Positions 8,238 through 19,372 of a DNA stretch of 64,000 nt are shown piece by piece. The translations under genes and the position numbers were made by a program. Source of the stretch: Brevibacterium spongiae (GTDB lineage: Bacteria > Actinomycetota > Actinomycetes > Actinomycetales > Brevibacteriaceae); the NCBI RefSeq assembly GCF_026168515.1, contig NZ_CP093443.1:682001-746000 (forward strand). Reading direction: 5' to 3'. The stretch's first letter is position 1, and each line of letters begins with the position of its first letter. The notes beneath the pieces were generated by a model. That model was not told the DNA's origin. It made no database searches and saw only the letters and a list, made by a program, of their open reading frames with translations.

Positions 8238-10788
8238 GTTCGTCCCGGTTGGAACGTAGATACCTCTCCATTGCTGCCGTTCTTACGGCAGATTCTTTCG
8301 TCGCCTGCTGCAACCCGTTGAGCGAACGCACAATTTCCTGTTGTTGTCGCGCGATCGATTTGAGAGCCGTATGGTTCCATTTGGCATTGCGTTCGGCGAT
8401 GAAATTCGCTTGCTTCCAGGTGCTCGGCAGAACCTTTGCAATGAACTTCCGCAACAGTGAACTGCGATTCTTTCGGTACTGTTGAAAGTTCTCGATGCCA
8501 GGCACAGTGACATTCGAACTAGTCGGCGTGAACGGTGCGGCGGCGAGCTTGTTTTTCAAGGACGTGGCTTCGGCTCGAGATTTAGCCAGAGCACGTGCCG
8601 TCCGTTCGGAGTACTCAACGCTAAGTCGAAGTAGCAATTGGGAAGCTTCCGGAGTGGGTGACGGACGGCGGTTTGTATCCAGCTGCTTCTCGACGAGTTG
8701 GCGATAGAGTGATCCAAAATCCAGGTCGAGAACTCGACGTGCCGAGTCGAGCGCAGCAGCAGATGCGGCCTGATAGGACTGTGGGTCCTCCGCGAAGGCG
8801 GCGATCGCGAGCGCCATCTGATTGGCGTCTTTCTGCGGAACAGTTCTGATTCCGTCGTTTCCTTCGAGATAAGCCAGCCACGGGATGTCATACATGACAA
8901 CAGGTAGCCCCAATGCCTGCCCTTCGACCAGAGTCAAGGGGAATCCCTCGATGGAGCTGGTCATGAGACTCAAGTCGGCGTGCCGAAGTGCCGAGGCCAG
9001 CTCCTCCCCATGTAAGGGGCCGAGGACGGCAACAGATTCCTCGAGTTCATTGTGCTGTACTTCCCTGATCAGAGCGGTTCGCGTCAGATCGGGACCGTCT
9101 GGCCCGATGATGGACATATGGAATTCGGTTCCATGGTCCCTGAGGTGCGCGGCAACCTTCAACAATTCAGCTACTTGTTTTGTTGATTGCTGGAGGCGAC
9201 CCCACCACACGAGTTCGATGGGGGCAGATTCGAGCTTCTTGGGCTGTGAGACCGTTCCCTGCTCGATGAGAATGGGCGATGGCGGATTCGGGAGGTAGAC
9301 GGCGTTGTCGACACCATTCATGCTCCAAAAGGCTACATCCGTCGGAGACAGCACTACGACGTCTTCCAAGGTAGAGAGATTGGCAGCAATGAATGACGTC
9401 CTGGTCGAGCCGTTGAACATCGCCCGAAGGGCGAAGTTGTGCACCCAACCGATCGTCCCGATCCCTACCGTTCTTGCTGCAAGAGCGTAGAACGGCCAGT
9501 ACTCGTTGTAGAGGAGATGGTGGTCGAATACAGCATCTGCTTTGACCCCAGTACAGATATCGAGGAAGCACTGGATCTTTTCGGCCCAACTGCTGCCGAC
9601 GACGGCCGCATTTCTGGCGTCGGGCGTGATCGGATGGTCGATGTCTTGATTCTGGTGAAGAGCGACGGTCACGTCGATGCCTTCGCCCGCCAGGATGTGC
9701 GACTGGGAGGCGACAACTCCTTGGAGGCCACCTGTCTTTAGGTGCGATGTTGTCACGACAACGCTTCGTGCGAGGTGGACCCGTGGGACCTCGAGATGAC
9801 CGAGTCGCTTCACGAGCATCGGAAGTGCTTCTCTGCAGAAGTCAGCCGATGCCAGAACGATATCCAGCGCTCCTACACGATCTAGCAGGAGATCGAAGCA
9901 TTGAGCTTGCAAGTCTCCCGAAGTTCGCTCCAAACAATCGCGGACCAGATTACTGATGAGTGATCGTCGAGCCGATTGATATGACGCGTGGGCATGAATG
10001 GGGACCTGGCCATCGATCGACTCCATCGAATCGACTGCGCTCAGGTAGAACTTGAACTGGTCGAGAGTATCGATCGATTGCCCGCTCGTGCCTCGACGGA
10101 AGAAATAGCGGTACAGACGATTCGAAGTCGACACATATCTGCGTGCAGCTGACAGAGCGAGGAACGAAACTGGAATGTCATTTGCTCGATAGAACTGAAA
10201 TGACTCGTCGGCTTGCCTATATGCGTCGCGGAGGAGTTCTCGGTCGAACAGGTACTTCCACAGGTGACCCTGTGCGGGTTGACCGGGTGGAAATAGCGCG
10301 GGGACAATCTGCTCGCCGACGAGCTCAGCGTGTTTGGGCTGAAGGGAGCGTTCGAAGCGAGGTGTTCCTTGGCCTGCGGGCATGACCATCTCTACGCCGA
10401 ATCCGACGACATCCGCCGATGAATCTCGAGCTTTGGCTAACGTGACTTCCGCAGCGTTGGGGGCCAGTTCGTCATCGCCGTCGAGGAACAGAACATAGGG
10501 TGCACTCGCAGCAGCAATGCCTACACGTCGAGCTTGGTAGGCGGAACAATTGGCCTCCAACCCGATGAGTTTGAGCCGAGGGTCGCTGGTCATATTGTGA
10601 ACGACTGTAACGGTGTCATCTGTCGACGCGTCATCAACGCAGATGACTTCGATGTTCGCTTCTGTCTGTGACAGTGCACTGTCGATCGCTCTGCGGACAA
10701 ACTCTGTGTCATTGTGAACTGCCATGACGATGGAGACCGAAGGCTGATGATTTCTCGACGCGGAATCTATGGTGGTAGTCATCGTCAC
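8224..10788 (-). CDS. Fused GT2-GT4 glycosyltransferase
   Basis: An 854-residue protein with two enzyme domains. Residues about 15-250 are a GT2 domain: SVSIVMAVHNDTEF, the acidic VDDAST and the DXD-type LFLDGDDELAP near residue 104. Residues about 345-690 are a GT4 (GT-B) domain with HLKTGGLQGVVASQ, the phosphate-binding region LVWWGRLQQSTKQV and the E-x7-E motif in EGFPLTLVEGQALGLP. The C-terminal 150 residues are Ala/Arg-rich and may form coiled coil. A two-domain enzyme could add two different sugars in turn. The start is GTG 10788 or ATG 10782, neither with a clear ribosome site. It overlaps the convergent gene at its 3' end by 14 bp. Confidence 0.82.
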   Translation of the reverse strand: MTMTTTIDSASRNHQPSVSIVMAVHNDTEFVRRAIDSALSQTEANIEVICVDDASTDDTVTVVHNMTSDPRLKLIGLEANCSAYQARRVGIAAASAPYVLFLDGDDELAPNAAEVTLAKARDSSADVVGFGVEMVMPAGQGTPRFERSLQPKHAELVGEQIVPALFPPGQPAQGHLWKYLFDRELLRDAYRQADESFQFYRANDIPVSFLALSAARRYVSTSNRLYRYFFRRGTSGQSIDTLDQFKFYLSAVDSMESIDGQVPIHAHASYQSARRSLISNLVRDCLERTSGDLQAQCFDLLLDRVGALDIVLASADFCREALPMLVKRLGHLEVPRVHLARSVVVTTSHLKTGGLQGVVASQSHILAGEGIDVTVALHQNQDIDHPITPDARNAAVVGSSWAEKIQCFLDICTGVKADAVFDHHLLYNEYWPFYALAARTVGIGTIGWVHNFALRAMFNGSTRTSFIAANLSTLEDVVVLSPTDVAFWSMNGVDNAVYLPNPPSPILIEQGTVSQPKKLESAPIELVWWGRLQQSTKQVAELLKVAAHLRDHGTEFHMSIIGPDGPDLTRTALIREVQHNELEESVAVLGPLHGEELASALRHADLSLMTSSIEGFPLTLVEGQALGLPVVMYDIPWLAYLEGNDGIRTVPQKDANQMALAIAAFAEDPQSYQAASAAALDSARRVLDLDFGSLYRQLVEKQLDTNRRPSPTPEASQLLLRLSVEYSERTARALAKSRAEATSLKNKLAAAPFTPTSSNVTVPGIENFQQYRKNRSSLLRKFIAKVLPSTWKQANFIAERNAKWNHTALKSIARQQQEIVRSLNGLQQATKESAVRTAAMERYLRSNRDELRDQ

Positions 10789-12229
<1,441 letters not shown>

Positions 12230-12538
12230 TCGGGCGGCGGCCGAAGATCCGGCTTTGCTGATCGCGAATGCCGTTTTGAGCGGGTGTATCGGTGCGGGAA
12301 CTTCAATTGGAGTTCACCTTTAAGGTATCGATTTCCGCAATCTTCTTCAGCCAACGTTATCGGACCTGCCTGACACGGATGCAGAGTGTGATGCCCCGCT
12401 GTTCCTCCGGAAGGTCTCTACTGCCGTGAACGGGCATGGTCAAACAACGACATCACAAAGAATTGGCCGCCACTGTAGTTGCTTGTATCCGTTTGCCTAA
12501 ATGCGTTGCAAATTCCGAGGATCGCAACCTGTTAAACT
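12230..12538. other. Intergenic region upstream of the giant glycosyltransferase gene
   Basis: This 309-bp gap has no recognisable gene. The last 60 bp are AT-richer, with TTAAACT abutting the next start codon and no Shine-Dalgarno sequence, so the downstream mRNA might be leaderless or nearly so; that is inference. Confidence 0.35.
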
Positions 12539-15500
12539 GTGATGGTGCAACGTATCTCCGAAAACTCTGAATCCCCGTACATGCATTCGGACGACTTCCT
12601 GGTTCGACTTAGTAACGGTAGCTATGCCGACTTCCCTGCATACTCGGCACCGGGTACAGCGGCATCTCAACAGTCGTCAGATCCGGCGAGTTCGACACTC
12701 GAATTTGTGGCAGGGGACAGAGCGCGCTTTGAGCGCCTCTCAGCCCGTCGATCCTCAAAGATCTCAACGATGCGAATGCGGGCCTTCGGCGCATGTCACG
12801 AATCCATCTGGGCGCTCGATCTACTCTCAGAACGGTTCACTTACGGAAAGCACGATTGGGCCAGTCTGAGAGCCGCCGCCGCGCGGTTCGCAGACGAGCC
12901 GCGGGCGTTCGACCAGACGCTGGACAGGATGAGCCTGAAGGATTTGTGGGCACTTTCTGAGTTATTGCATGCCCGTGAACTTGACCGTGCGTCTGAACAA
13001 GCGCTGTTGAAGTTCATTTCCACACGAGTGCTGGCAGGGGGAGAGTTTGATCGGAAACTGAATGAGCTGCTGATTGAGCGGTTGCTGCATGCAGATCTGA
13101 TTGAGCCTGCCCGTATTCTTATTTCACGCCTCGATGACAGCTCATGGCGCAAACAGGCGCTTGCGGTAGAGCTGGAGCATCCGCGTTTCGGCGGCACACT
13201 TGAAGGTTCATTGCTCACTTTGAACCCGTCTCTCTATCGCTACGGTTTGGAACGGATCAGTTTGAGCGGAGACGGAGGCTCTGGATTTCAGCGGCTGCAG
13301 GCCGAGGCCACCGGACCTGTCAACGAGGGGCCGCTGGTCTCTGTGATTATGACGACAGACCAACCGACGGCGAACTCGGTGACTGCGGCTCGATCGATTG
13401 TGGAACAGTCCTACCAAAATCTGGAGCTGATTGTTGTTGACGGTTCACCCGGCGAATTTTCACCGGTGTTGGAACAGATCGCCGCGCTGGATGCACGCAT
13501 CAAAGTCGTCCGCACTTCCGAAAGTTCAAGCCAGTACAGTCGTCGCAACGATGCGATAGTTGTGGCAGAAGGAGCGTTTATCACTTTTCATAGTGATCAC
13601 GCTTGGGCCCACCCGCGGCGCATTGAAGTTCAGGTGCGCGATCTTGTCGATAACAGTGGCAAACTGGCAAATATCGTCCGAAAGGCACGAGTCAGCGACG
13701 ACCTATCACTCGTGAGCTCACGAGGCGCACGTCTCGTGGTATCGGAGCCGTCCCTCGTGTTCCGCCGTGATGCTGTGATCGATGAGATCGGGTACTTTGA
13801 TGGTGCTCGGAAGGGCGCAGGAACCGAATTTCGAAAACGCCTGGAAGCAGCCACCGGCGCGCGAGTTGAGGCCGTAGGTCCTGAAGTTCCTCTGGAATTT
13901 GCTCTGATCGATGAGTCTGATGATGCGCAGGACGATTTTGAACAGGGGCTTTGGATTGATCCGGTGTGGCTCGAATACCGGGAGGCGTACTCCCAGTTCC
14001 ATAACCGCATTAGCGCAGGTGAACAAAGTGCATACTTGCGGTCCGGATACGGCAGACAAGCTTTCGCAGCGCCGGCTCGATGGACGAAAGACGCGCAATC
14101 TTCGACCGCTTTCGATGTGATTCTGATTCTCGATGGGCGGCGTTCCCCGAGGCGCAATGAGTTCATCGAGGCAGTCGTCGACGAACTCTATTCGCTAATT
14201 GCCACAGGGGCTCGAGTTGCAGTGCTTCAGTCAGACTCGGCGGATGGGGCCGATCGGCCTGGCCCGATAGCAGACGCGCTCCATGAGCTCGTTCAGTCAG
14301 GCAGGATCACACAGATCTTCGACGGCGACGAAGTAAAAGCCGATGTGGCGATCGTTCGCCATGCAGTTGCAGTTCAAGGACACTCTCCGCGGGTTCAGTC
14401 GCTGAACGTGGAACGAGCTGTGGTTGTCGAGGACATCGTCGGCGGAGACCTTCGAGCAACGACTTTCGCGCAAGCTGACGTGGATGAGACGTTGAAGAGC
14501 TGGATGGGGGTCGATCCGGAATGGGTGACTGCCGCGCCGTTGATTCAGCGTCCAGTATTACACTCCGTTGTCGTGGACGATGGAGCTGTTCGCGTGACAA
14601 TCAGTGCACCGGACTCTCATCAGCTAGTCGCGGTGAGGTTCGATAATGGCGAAGCAAAACTTGACGTTCCGGTTACTGTCAGCAGCGACGATGATGTGAT
14701 TGCTGCGGCCCAGTTAGAACAGTTCCCTGATGGAGAGCTTCTCGTCTCAATCGTTCGTAGGCACGACACCGACGAATGCGTTCAGGGCTGCAAAGTCAAG
14801 CATCAGCGGGTCTTGACTACGCCCGGGGATCGGGTCCTCGTCGCCAGTGGCCGGCTCCTTCGCTTGTTTCCGAACTTCGCTGAAACGGAATCGCGCGAAA
14901 GTGCAGGGTTTGCTGAACGATACCTCGACGTGGCTGTCTCGTCGGCGAGGATTTTCCGGGGACAAATAGAACTGAGCTTGAGTCGTGGTCCCGAGGTCAA
15001 ACTTAATGCATTGCATCTACTGCGAGAGGTCGACGGTCGAATTCGGCGTCACGAGTTTGAGCTCGACGAGTCGGACGGAACTAGCCAAATTGCCATCAGA
15101 ACCGTGGAAGGGATCCTCGACTCTCGGTGGAAAGTCTTCGGGGTATTTCAAACTCCAGTAGGACCAGTCTCGGCTCCGGTCGATTTCGGACCCGATACCC
15201 CGACGCGTGACTCCAAGGACTACCGAATTCGCAGATTGTCCTCCGGCAGTGCGGGTGTGCTTCACATCGTAAAACAACAATCCCAGGTGGCAGTTTCGAA
15301 CCGCACGCCTTTCCTGTCGATCGTTATGCCGGTGTTCAACGTTGCACCGTACCTGGACACATCGATTCAGTCCGTGCTTATGCAGGACTTCGAAGACTTC
15401 GAGCTGATAATCGTCGACGATGCATCCACAGATAACGGTCGGCAGGTCATCGATATGCATAGGGCGCTCGATGATCGAATTCGTGTCATCGAACTGGATC

Positions 15501-17137
15501 ACAACACGCTAGGCGGAGCAGGTGTGCCGAGCAATCTGGGTATAAGAGCCGCGCGGGGTAAGTATATCGCCTTCGTCGACAGCGACGACTGGGTGACGAA
15601 GTCGGCATTCAGCCGGTTGGTGGAGTTGGCCGAGAACAACGATGCCGAACTGGTCATCGGCGACTTCCGCACTTTCGACGAGAACGACAGAAGTTTCGCG
15701 AACGCTTATGACGGCGAACGATGGCGGAAAATCCCATTGGAACAGGTGATTTCAGCTTCGAGCCATCCGAGTCTGCTGCGCCTTTCACCGGTACCGTGGC
15801 GAAAACTGTATCGTAGCGACTTCGTGCGAGCGCATCGCGTGCTGTACCCGGAGGGAGATTACTTCTACGAGGACAACCCACTTCACTGGCATGTTCTGTC
15901 ACGCGCCGAGCGAGTAGTCGCTTGTGACGAGATCGTCAGCTATCACCGGATGGCACGTGAAGGACAGACGATGGGAGCCTTCGAATATAAGCTGGGTGCA
16001 ATTGCCAGTCACGCGAACACCATTCTAGAGTCGTTGAAGACCAGCACAGCGGAACACCGGGAGATTCTGTTCGAGGAATTCATCGACTACGTAAGTCGAC
16101 AACGATGGATAGTGCGTCGGCAGACCCAGCCCGCTGCAGCGAGGATCATCCAGCATCGGCTGGCCGACATATACGATCGTGCGAGAAGGATTGAGCCGAC
16201 TGCGGATGTTCCCCAGAAGACAGTTTCGCATTTTGCTGGATATCGCACGGCATATCCCGATCTCGATCTCACGATTGTCATACCTGTATACAACAGCGCC
16301 GACCTACTGCGGGAAACTCTGAATTCGGTGGTCGCGTTGGAGGGCCTGGCATTCGACGTACTCCTGATCGACGACGGTTCGACCGATGATTCGTTGGAGG
16401 TCATGCGCGAATACGAGCGAAAGTTCGCAAACGTTCATGTCTTCGAACAGAAGAACCGTGGGGCCGGGCGGGCTCGTAACGCAATAATTCCGCTGTGTAC
16501 TGGACGGTATACTTACTTCCTGGACGCTGATGATGTCGTCAACGCAAACGCGCTTCGACAGGCAATCATGAAAGCAGACCATGATGAATCGGACTTGCTT
16601 TTCGTTCAGTATCGTATCGAGTACGTCGATGAGGGGCGATCGCGGGGCATGTTCAACGCTGATGCCGAGATTTGGCAGCAACTTCCCGAGGTCGAAGAGA
16701 CTGAAGCTAAACGGGGCCTCGTCGCAGGGCTTATCAACTATCCGTGGAATCGGATCATCCGTACGACTTTGCTCCATGATGCAAACATATTCTTCGGGCC
16801 GACTATCGTGCATAATGATGTGCTTTATCATTGGCACAGCATCCTGGCTGCGCACAGTATTAGTTTCTTGGAGGTCGACGTCTGCACTCATCGGAAGTTC
16901 GCTCAGCGCGCGCAGGTTACAAACATCAATGACGAGCGCCGCATGGCGGTGCTCGAATCTCTGCGCGGTACGCATCTGCGTATCTCCGACCTTCATACCT
17001 ACTATGGGGTGGTAGCCGAACGGTGGCAAGCTTTCGCCCTTCATTTGCTCGAATGGGCTGAGGACCGCATCCCGGAGGCGCTCAAGACTACTTACCGGGA
17101 GCGAGCCGCCGAGCTTGCAGAGACAATTGAGGTGTAG
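12539..17137 (+). CDS. Giant protein with three GT2-type domains
   Basis: A 1532-residue protein. The first 260 residues are helical and charged, without a recognised domain. GT2-like domain 1 starts near residue 264 (PLVSVIMTTDQPT, then ELIVVDGSPG) but has SDHAW where a DXD is expected, so it may not be catalytic. Residues about 490-900 are unassigned and partly beta-rich. GT2 domain 2 starts near residue 923 (LSIVMPVFNVAPYL, FELIIVDDAST) with FVDSDDW at about 1011. Domain 3 starts near residue 1240 (LTIVIPVYNSADLL, LLIDDGSTDDS) with FLDADDV at about 1327. The last two look active and resemble teichoic-acid or polysaccharide chain-extending enzymes. The start is GTG 12539 or ATG 12542. The next gene follows after 4 bp, so they are probably co-transcribed. 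Confidence 0.82.
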   Translation: MMVQRISENSESPYMHSDDFLVRLSNGSYADFPAYSAPGTAASQQSSDPASSTLEFVAGDRARFERLSARRSSKISTMRMRAFGACHESIWALDLLSERFTYGKHDWASLRAAAARFADEPRAFDQTLDRMSLKDLWALSELLHARELDRASEQALLKFISTRVLAGGEFDRKLNELLIERLLHADLIEPARILISRLDDSSWRKQALAVELEHPRFGGTLEGSLLTLNPSLYRYGLERISLSGDGGSGFQRLQAEATGPVNEGPLVSVIMTTDQPTANSVTAARSIVEQSYQNLELIVVDGSPGEFSPVLEQIAALDARIKVVRTSESSSQYSRRNDAIVVAEGAFITFHSDHAWAHPRRIEVQVRDLVDNSGKLANIVRKARVSDDLSLVSSRGARLVVSEPSLVFRRDAVIDEIGYFDGARKGAGTEFRKRLEAATGARVEAVGPEVPLEFALIDESDDAQDDFEQGLWIDPVWLEYREAYSQFHNRISAGEQSAYLRSGYGRQAFAAPARWTKDAQSSTAFDVILILDGRRSPRRNEFIEAVVDELYSLIATGARVAVLQSDSADGADRPGPIADALHELVQSGRITQIFDGDEVKADVAIVRHAVAVQGHSPRVQSLNVERAVVVEDIVGGDLRATTFAQADVDETLKSWMGVDPEWVTAAPLIQRPVLHSVVVDDGAVRVTISAPDSHQLVAVRFDNGEAKLDVPVTVSSDDDVIAAAQLEQFPDGELLVSIVRRHDTDECVQGCKVKHQRVLTTPGDRVLVASGRLLRLFPNFAETESRESAGFAERYLDVAVSSARIFRGQIELSLSRGPEVKLNALHLLREVDGRIRRHEFELDESDGTSQIAIRTVEGILDSRWKVFGVFQTPVGPVSAPVDFGPDTPTRDSKDYRIRRLSSGSAGVLHIVKQQSQVAVSNRTPFLSIVMPVFNVAPYLDTSIQSVLMQDFEDFELIIVDDASTDNGRQVIDMHRALDDRIRVIELDHNTLGGAGVPSNLGIRAARGKYIAFVDSDDWVTKSAFSRLVELAENNDAELVIGDFRTFDENDRSFANAYDGERWRKIPLEQVISASSHPSLLRLSPVPWRKLYRSDFVRAHRVLYPEGDYFYEDNPLHWHVLSRAERVVACDEIVSYHRMAREGQTMGAFEYKLGAIASHANTILESLKTSTAEHREILFEEFIDYVSRQRWIVRRQTQPAAARIIQHRLADIYDRARRIEPTADVPQKTVSHFAGYRTAYPDLDLTIVIPVYNSADLLRETLNSVVALEGLAFDVLLIDDGSTDDSLEVMREYERKFANVHVFEQKNRGAGRARNAIIPLCTGRYTYFLDADDVVNANALRQAIMKADHDESDLLFVQYRIEYVDEGRSRGMFNADAEIWQQLPEVEETEAKRGLVAGLINYPWNRIIRTTLLHDANIFFGPTIVHNDVLYHWHSILAAHSISFLEVDVCTHRKFAQRAQVTNINDERRMAVLESLRGTHLRISDLHTYYGVVAERWQAFALHLLEWAEDRIPEALKTTYRERAAELAETIEV

Positions 17138-17141
17138 CCGG

Positions 17142-17792
17142 TTGACGGAGAACAAGGGAGGTTCGCCCCCGACGGACGCGCCAAACCGCTTCTTCATGGT
17201 TATGGCCGATGGGACGCAGGTCGAGAACCCAGACGTTGAAGGTTTCAGGGTACGGTTCGCCGGCATGGGGAACACGGTCGAAGTGCATGAAGGGTCGCGC
17301 TTCATCAACACCGCGGCTGCGCTCTCAAACGGCTCGTCGTTGATCATTGGCAAGACTCACCGCTGGGGCATACGCAACGTTACGTTCAATCTCGGTAGTG
17401 CGGGTCACGGCAAAAAGGTCTCCATAGGCGAAAGCTCTTCCCTTAACGAAGCGCGTTTCGAGTTGCACGATTCAAGCTATGCCGAGGTGACGATCGGTCG
17501 AGACAACCTGTGGAGCAAAGGGATTTCTGTGCGCCCGGATGACCTTCATCAGATGTACGACATCACGACGGGCGAGATTTTGAACCATCCGGAGCCGATC
17601 GTCATCGGGGACCATGTCTGGGTAGGTGCTGACGTCACATTCATGAAAGGAGCGAGAGTCGCCAGCAACTCAATCGTGGGGAATGCTGCGTTGGTGACCA
17701 AAGCCTTCACGCAGGAGAACGTTGCGATTGGAGGAGTTCCCGCGAAAATACTCACTGAGAACGTCAACTGGCGCCACGACCATTTTGTGTGA
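17142..17792 (+). CDS. Left-handed beta-helix acyltransferase
   Basis: A hexapeptide-repeat acyltransferase of about 216 residues, probably acetylating a sugar in the exported glycan. The C-terminal half shows the typical isoleucine-patch repeats: PEPIVIGDHVWVGADVTFMKGARVASNSI is the coil region (17590-17676) and the catalytic-type HVW precedes it. The end, IGGVPAKIL, is the standard closing motif of CatB/WcaF-type O-acetyltransferases. I chose the TTG at 17142, 4 bp after the preceding stop with GAGGTG 7 nt upstream; an alternative is the ATG at 17196 and a longer TTG frame begins at 17115 inside the previous gene. Confidence 0.78.
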   Translation: MTENKGGSPPTDAPNRFFMVMADGTQVENPDVEGFRVRFAGMGNTVEVHEGSRFINTAAALSNGSSLIIGKTHRWGIRNVTFNLGSAGHGKKVSIGESSSLNEARFELHDSSYAEVTIGRDNLWSKGISVRPDDLHQMYDITTGEILNHPEPIVIGDHVWVGADVTFMKGARVASNSIVGNAALVTKAFTQENVAIGGVPAKILTENVNWRHDHFV

Positions 17793-17809
17793 TCTGAGGA
17801 GGTAGATTT

Positions 17810-18838
17810 ATGGAATCGACCGTTGCGCCTGTAATTACCATAGGCATAACTGCTTACGAACGTCCCACTTCCCTTAGGCGTGCTGTTGAGAGCGTCCTAG
17901 AGCAACCCGGCATCATCCGGGGGGAAGCGGAGGTGGTCATCGTAGACGACGCTTCCCAGTCGAATTCTTTCCAGCAATACTGGAACGAGCTCGAAAGGAG
18001 CGTTAGCGCTTCGCCGATGCCGCTCACCTTATTTCGCCACGAAGAAGGATCCGGAGGCGCTTCTGCAGGTCGGAATGACATCATCGCCGCCGCTTCCGGA
18101 AAATACGTGCTCTTCCTAGATGATGACAATCTCCTGGCGCCGGGCGCCCTGGCAGAGCTGGTGGATTATTTGAGATGTTCCGAAATGGAGTGGGTTTCTG
18201 TACGGCGTTCTCGAGGAGGGCGCTCGTTCATGCGAACGCCGGCCACTCGTCACGAAGGCATCAGCCGCCAACTTGCTCTGTGGACTTTTCTGGTCTGTGG
18301 CGCCTTTGAGGCCGACATGCTCAGGAGGAACCGTATCTTATTTGATGCGGAAGTCCATCTTGGAGAGGATGCAGAATTTATCCTGCAAGTCGTCACGACC
18401 GGAGAGCGGTTTGCGGCTCTGTCCGATCGAGACTACTTCATCGAGGCTGATCCCCAGCCTGATGAAGCCCCTCATATATCCCAGTCAACGCGGGGCGATA
18501 CGTTCGCTTCCATCCTGGTCGATCACTATGCCAGGATGAGCCAGATCATCTGCCGCTCTGCTTTGAGCATTGAAGAAAGTCGTGAGCTACAGGAGGTAGT
18601 TCTGGGGAGGACGCTCGGCCCATACCGACTGGCCGCGCGGCTTGCAGACTCCCACGATGAATCATTCGCTGAGGATGCTCTTGCGGCGTGGTCCGAACAC
18701 GTACGCCGAGCTATCTGCGATGCCGATGCTCGCCGCTGGGCGGAGCGAACGGGGCGCAAGGCGGTCGTGGATGCTGTTCTCAGGGCCGACCTTGGTTCAT
18801 TGCGATCGGCTGTCGCGATTGATGAGCTGGTTCAATGA
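17810..18838 (+). CDS. GT2 family glycosyltransferase
   Basis: A 342-residue GT-A enzyme. The nucleotide-binding start is ITIGITAYERPTSLRRAVES, followed by EVVIVDDASQSNSF, GASAGRNDIIAAASG and the DXD-type metal site LFLDDDNLLAPGAL. HLGEDAEFILQV near residue 185 fits the catalytic-base loop. The ATG at 17810 has a strong GAGGAGGT 7 nt upstream. It is the third gene of an apparent operon with 12539 and 17142. Downstream the cluster breaks down into debris and mobile elements, so this may be the last intact gene of the original block. Confidence 0.85.
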   Translation: MESTVAPVITIGITAYERPTSLRRAVESVLEQPGIIRGEAEVVIVDDASQSNSFQQYWNELERSVSASPMPLTLFRHEEGSGGASAGRNDIIAAASGKYVLFLDDDNLLAPGALAELVDYLRCSEMEWVSVRRSRGGRSFMRTPATRHEGISRQLALWTFLVCGAFEADMLRRNRILFDAEVHLGEDAEFILQVVTTGERFAALSDRDYFIEADPQPDEAPHISQSTRGDTFASILVDHYARMSQIICRSALSIEESRELQEVVLGRTLGPYRLAARLADSHDESFAEDALAAWSEHVRRAICDADARRWAERTGRKAVVDAVLRADLGSLRSAVAIDELVQ

Positions 18839-19026
18839 AACTTGCCTTCGACTGGTCGATCCTTTTTCGTGCAAACGCTTCGTCTGTCAACTTTCCGCAG
18901 AGTCGCTCTGGTGTGAACGGACGCTGCTTGCTACCAACGGATAGGTGGACTGAATGTCACACTGTTCAGTTCGCATCGATTGCCACCATGGAGGACCTCA
19001 GCACTATTAGTTACGGAGATTCCTAG
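18835..19026 (+). CDS. Short unrecognised ORF coupled to GT2 gene
   Basis: A 63-residue frame whose ATG overlaps the preceding stop as ATGA, an arrangement typical of translational coupling. The sequence starts MKLAFDWSILFRANASSV and matches nothing I know. It could be the surviving N-terminus of the next glycan gene, cut off by the rearrangement that brought in the mobile elements. It may equally be chance. Confidence 0.25.
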   Translation: MKLAFDWSILFRANASSVNFPQSRSGVNGRCLLPTDRWTECHTVQFASIATMEDLSTISYGDS

Positions 19027-19260
19027 CATTCGGTCGGATAGTTTTCGCCTGTTACTTCACCGCTCCGCGGCGGAACCACAGTGGGACGCTACGTGGCCGT
19101 TGTGCCGGGTGGGTCCTTGACCCGCTTTCGTCATCCAGTTGAAGCGTTGACAACAAGTTTGGCGACGTTCAGCTTTGGTCGAGAGAATTTTGCACCCTAT
19201 TTTGCCTAATACCAGTCTGGCTTCGGATTGCTCAACACAACTCGCGCCCCGACGCCACAA

Positions 19261-19338
19261 CCTCAGGAGGGTCCCAGCTCGATTGGCAGCGATGTGTGGA
19301 TCGGTGCTGATGTGACACTATCCTGGGGCAACTTCTGA
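19261..19338 (+). pseudogene. Fragment of a hexapeptide acetyltransferase gene
   Basis: In frame 1 this stretch translates as PQEGPSSIGSDVWIGADVTL followed by five residues and a stop. SIGSDVWIGADVT is the hallmark coil of CatB/WcaF-type O-acetyltransferases and resembles IGDHVWVGADVTF of the intact gene at 17142. A stop lies about 18 codons upstream in the same frame and the usual C-terminal half is missing. It looks like the remains of a second acetyltransferase of the glycan cluster. Confidence 0.55.
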
Positions 19339-19345
19339 GGTAACG
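19324..19345. repeat. Left copy of 22-bp direct repeat bracketing the IS pile-up
   Basis: TGGGGC, one base, ACTT, three bases, AGGTAACG. The same pattern recurs in the same orientation at 24846-24867; 18 of 22 positions agree. See the finding on these repeats. Confidence 0.6.
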
Positions 19346-19372
19346 TGCCCCTATGTTTTAAGTCAAGGGGCA
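19346..19372. repeat. Short inverted repeat next to the left direct repeat
   Basis: TGCCCCT and AGGGGCA form a perfect 7-bp stem with a 13-nt loop, immediately inside the direct repeat. It could be an element end or a weak terminator. Confidence 0.4.

Noticed and set aside
17115..17141. TTG at 17115 as start of the acyltransferase
   Set aside because: It lies inside the preceding gene; TTG 17142 has a suitable ribosome site immediately after that gene's stop.
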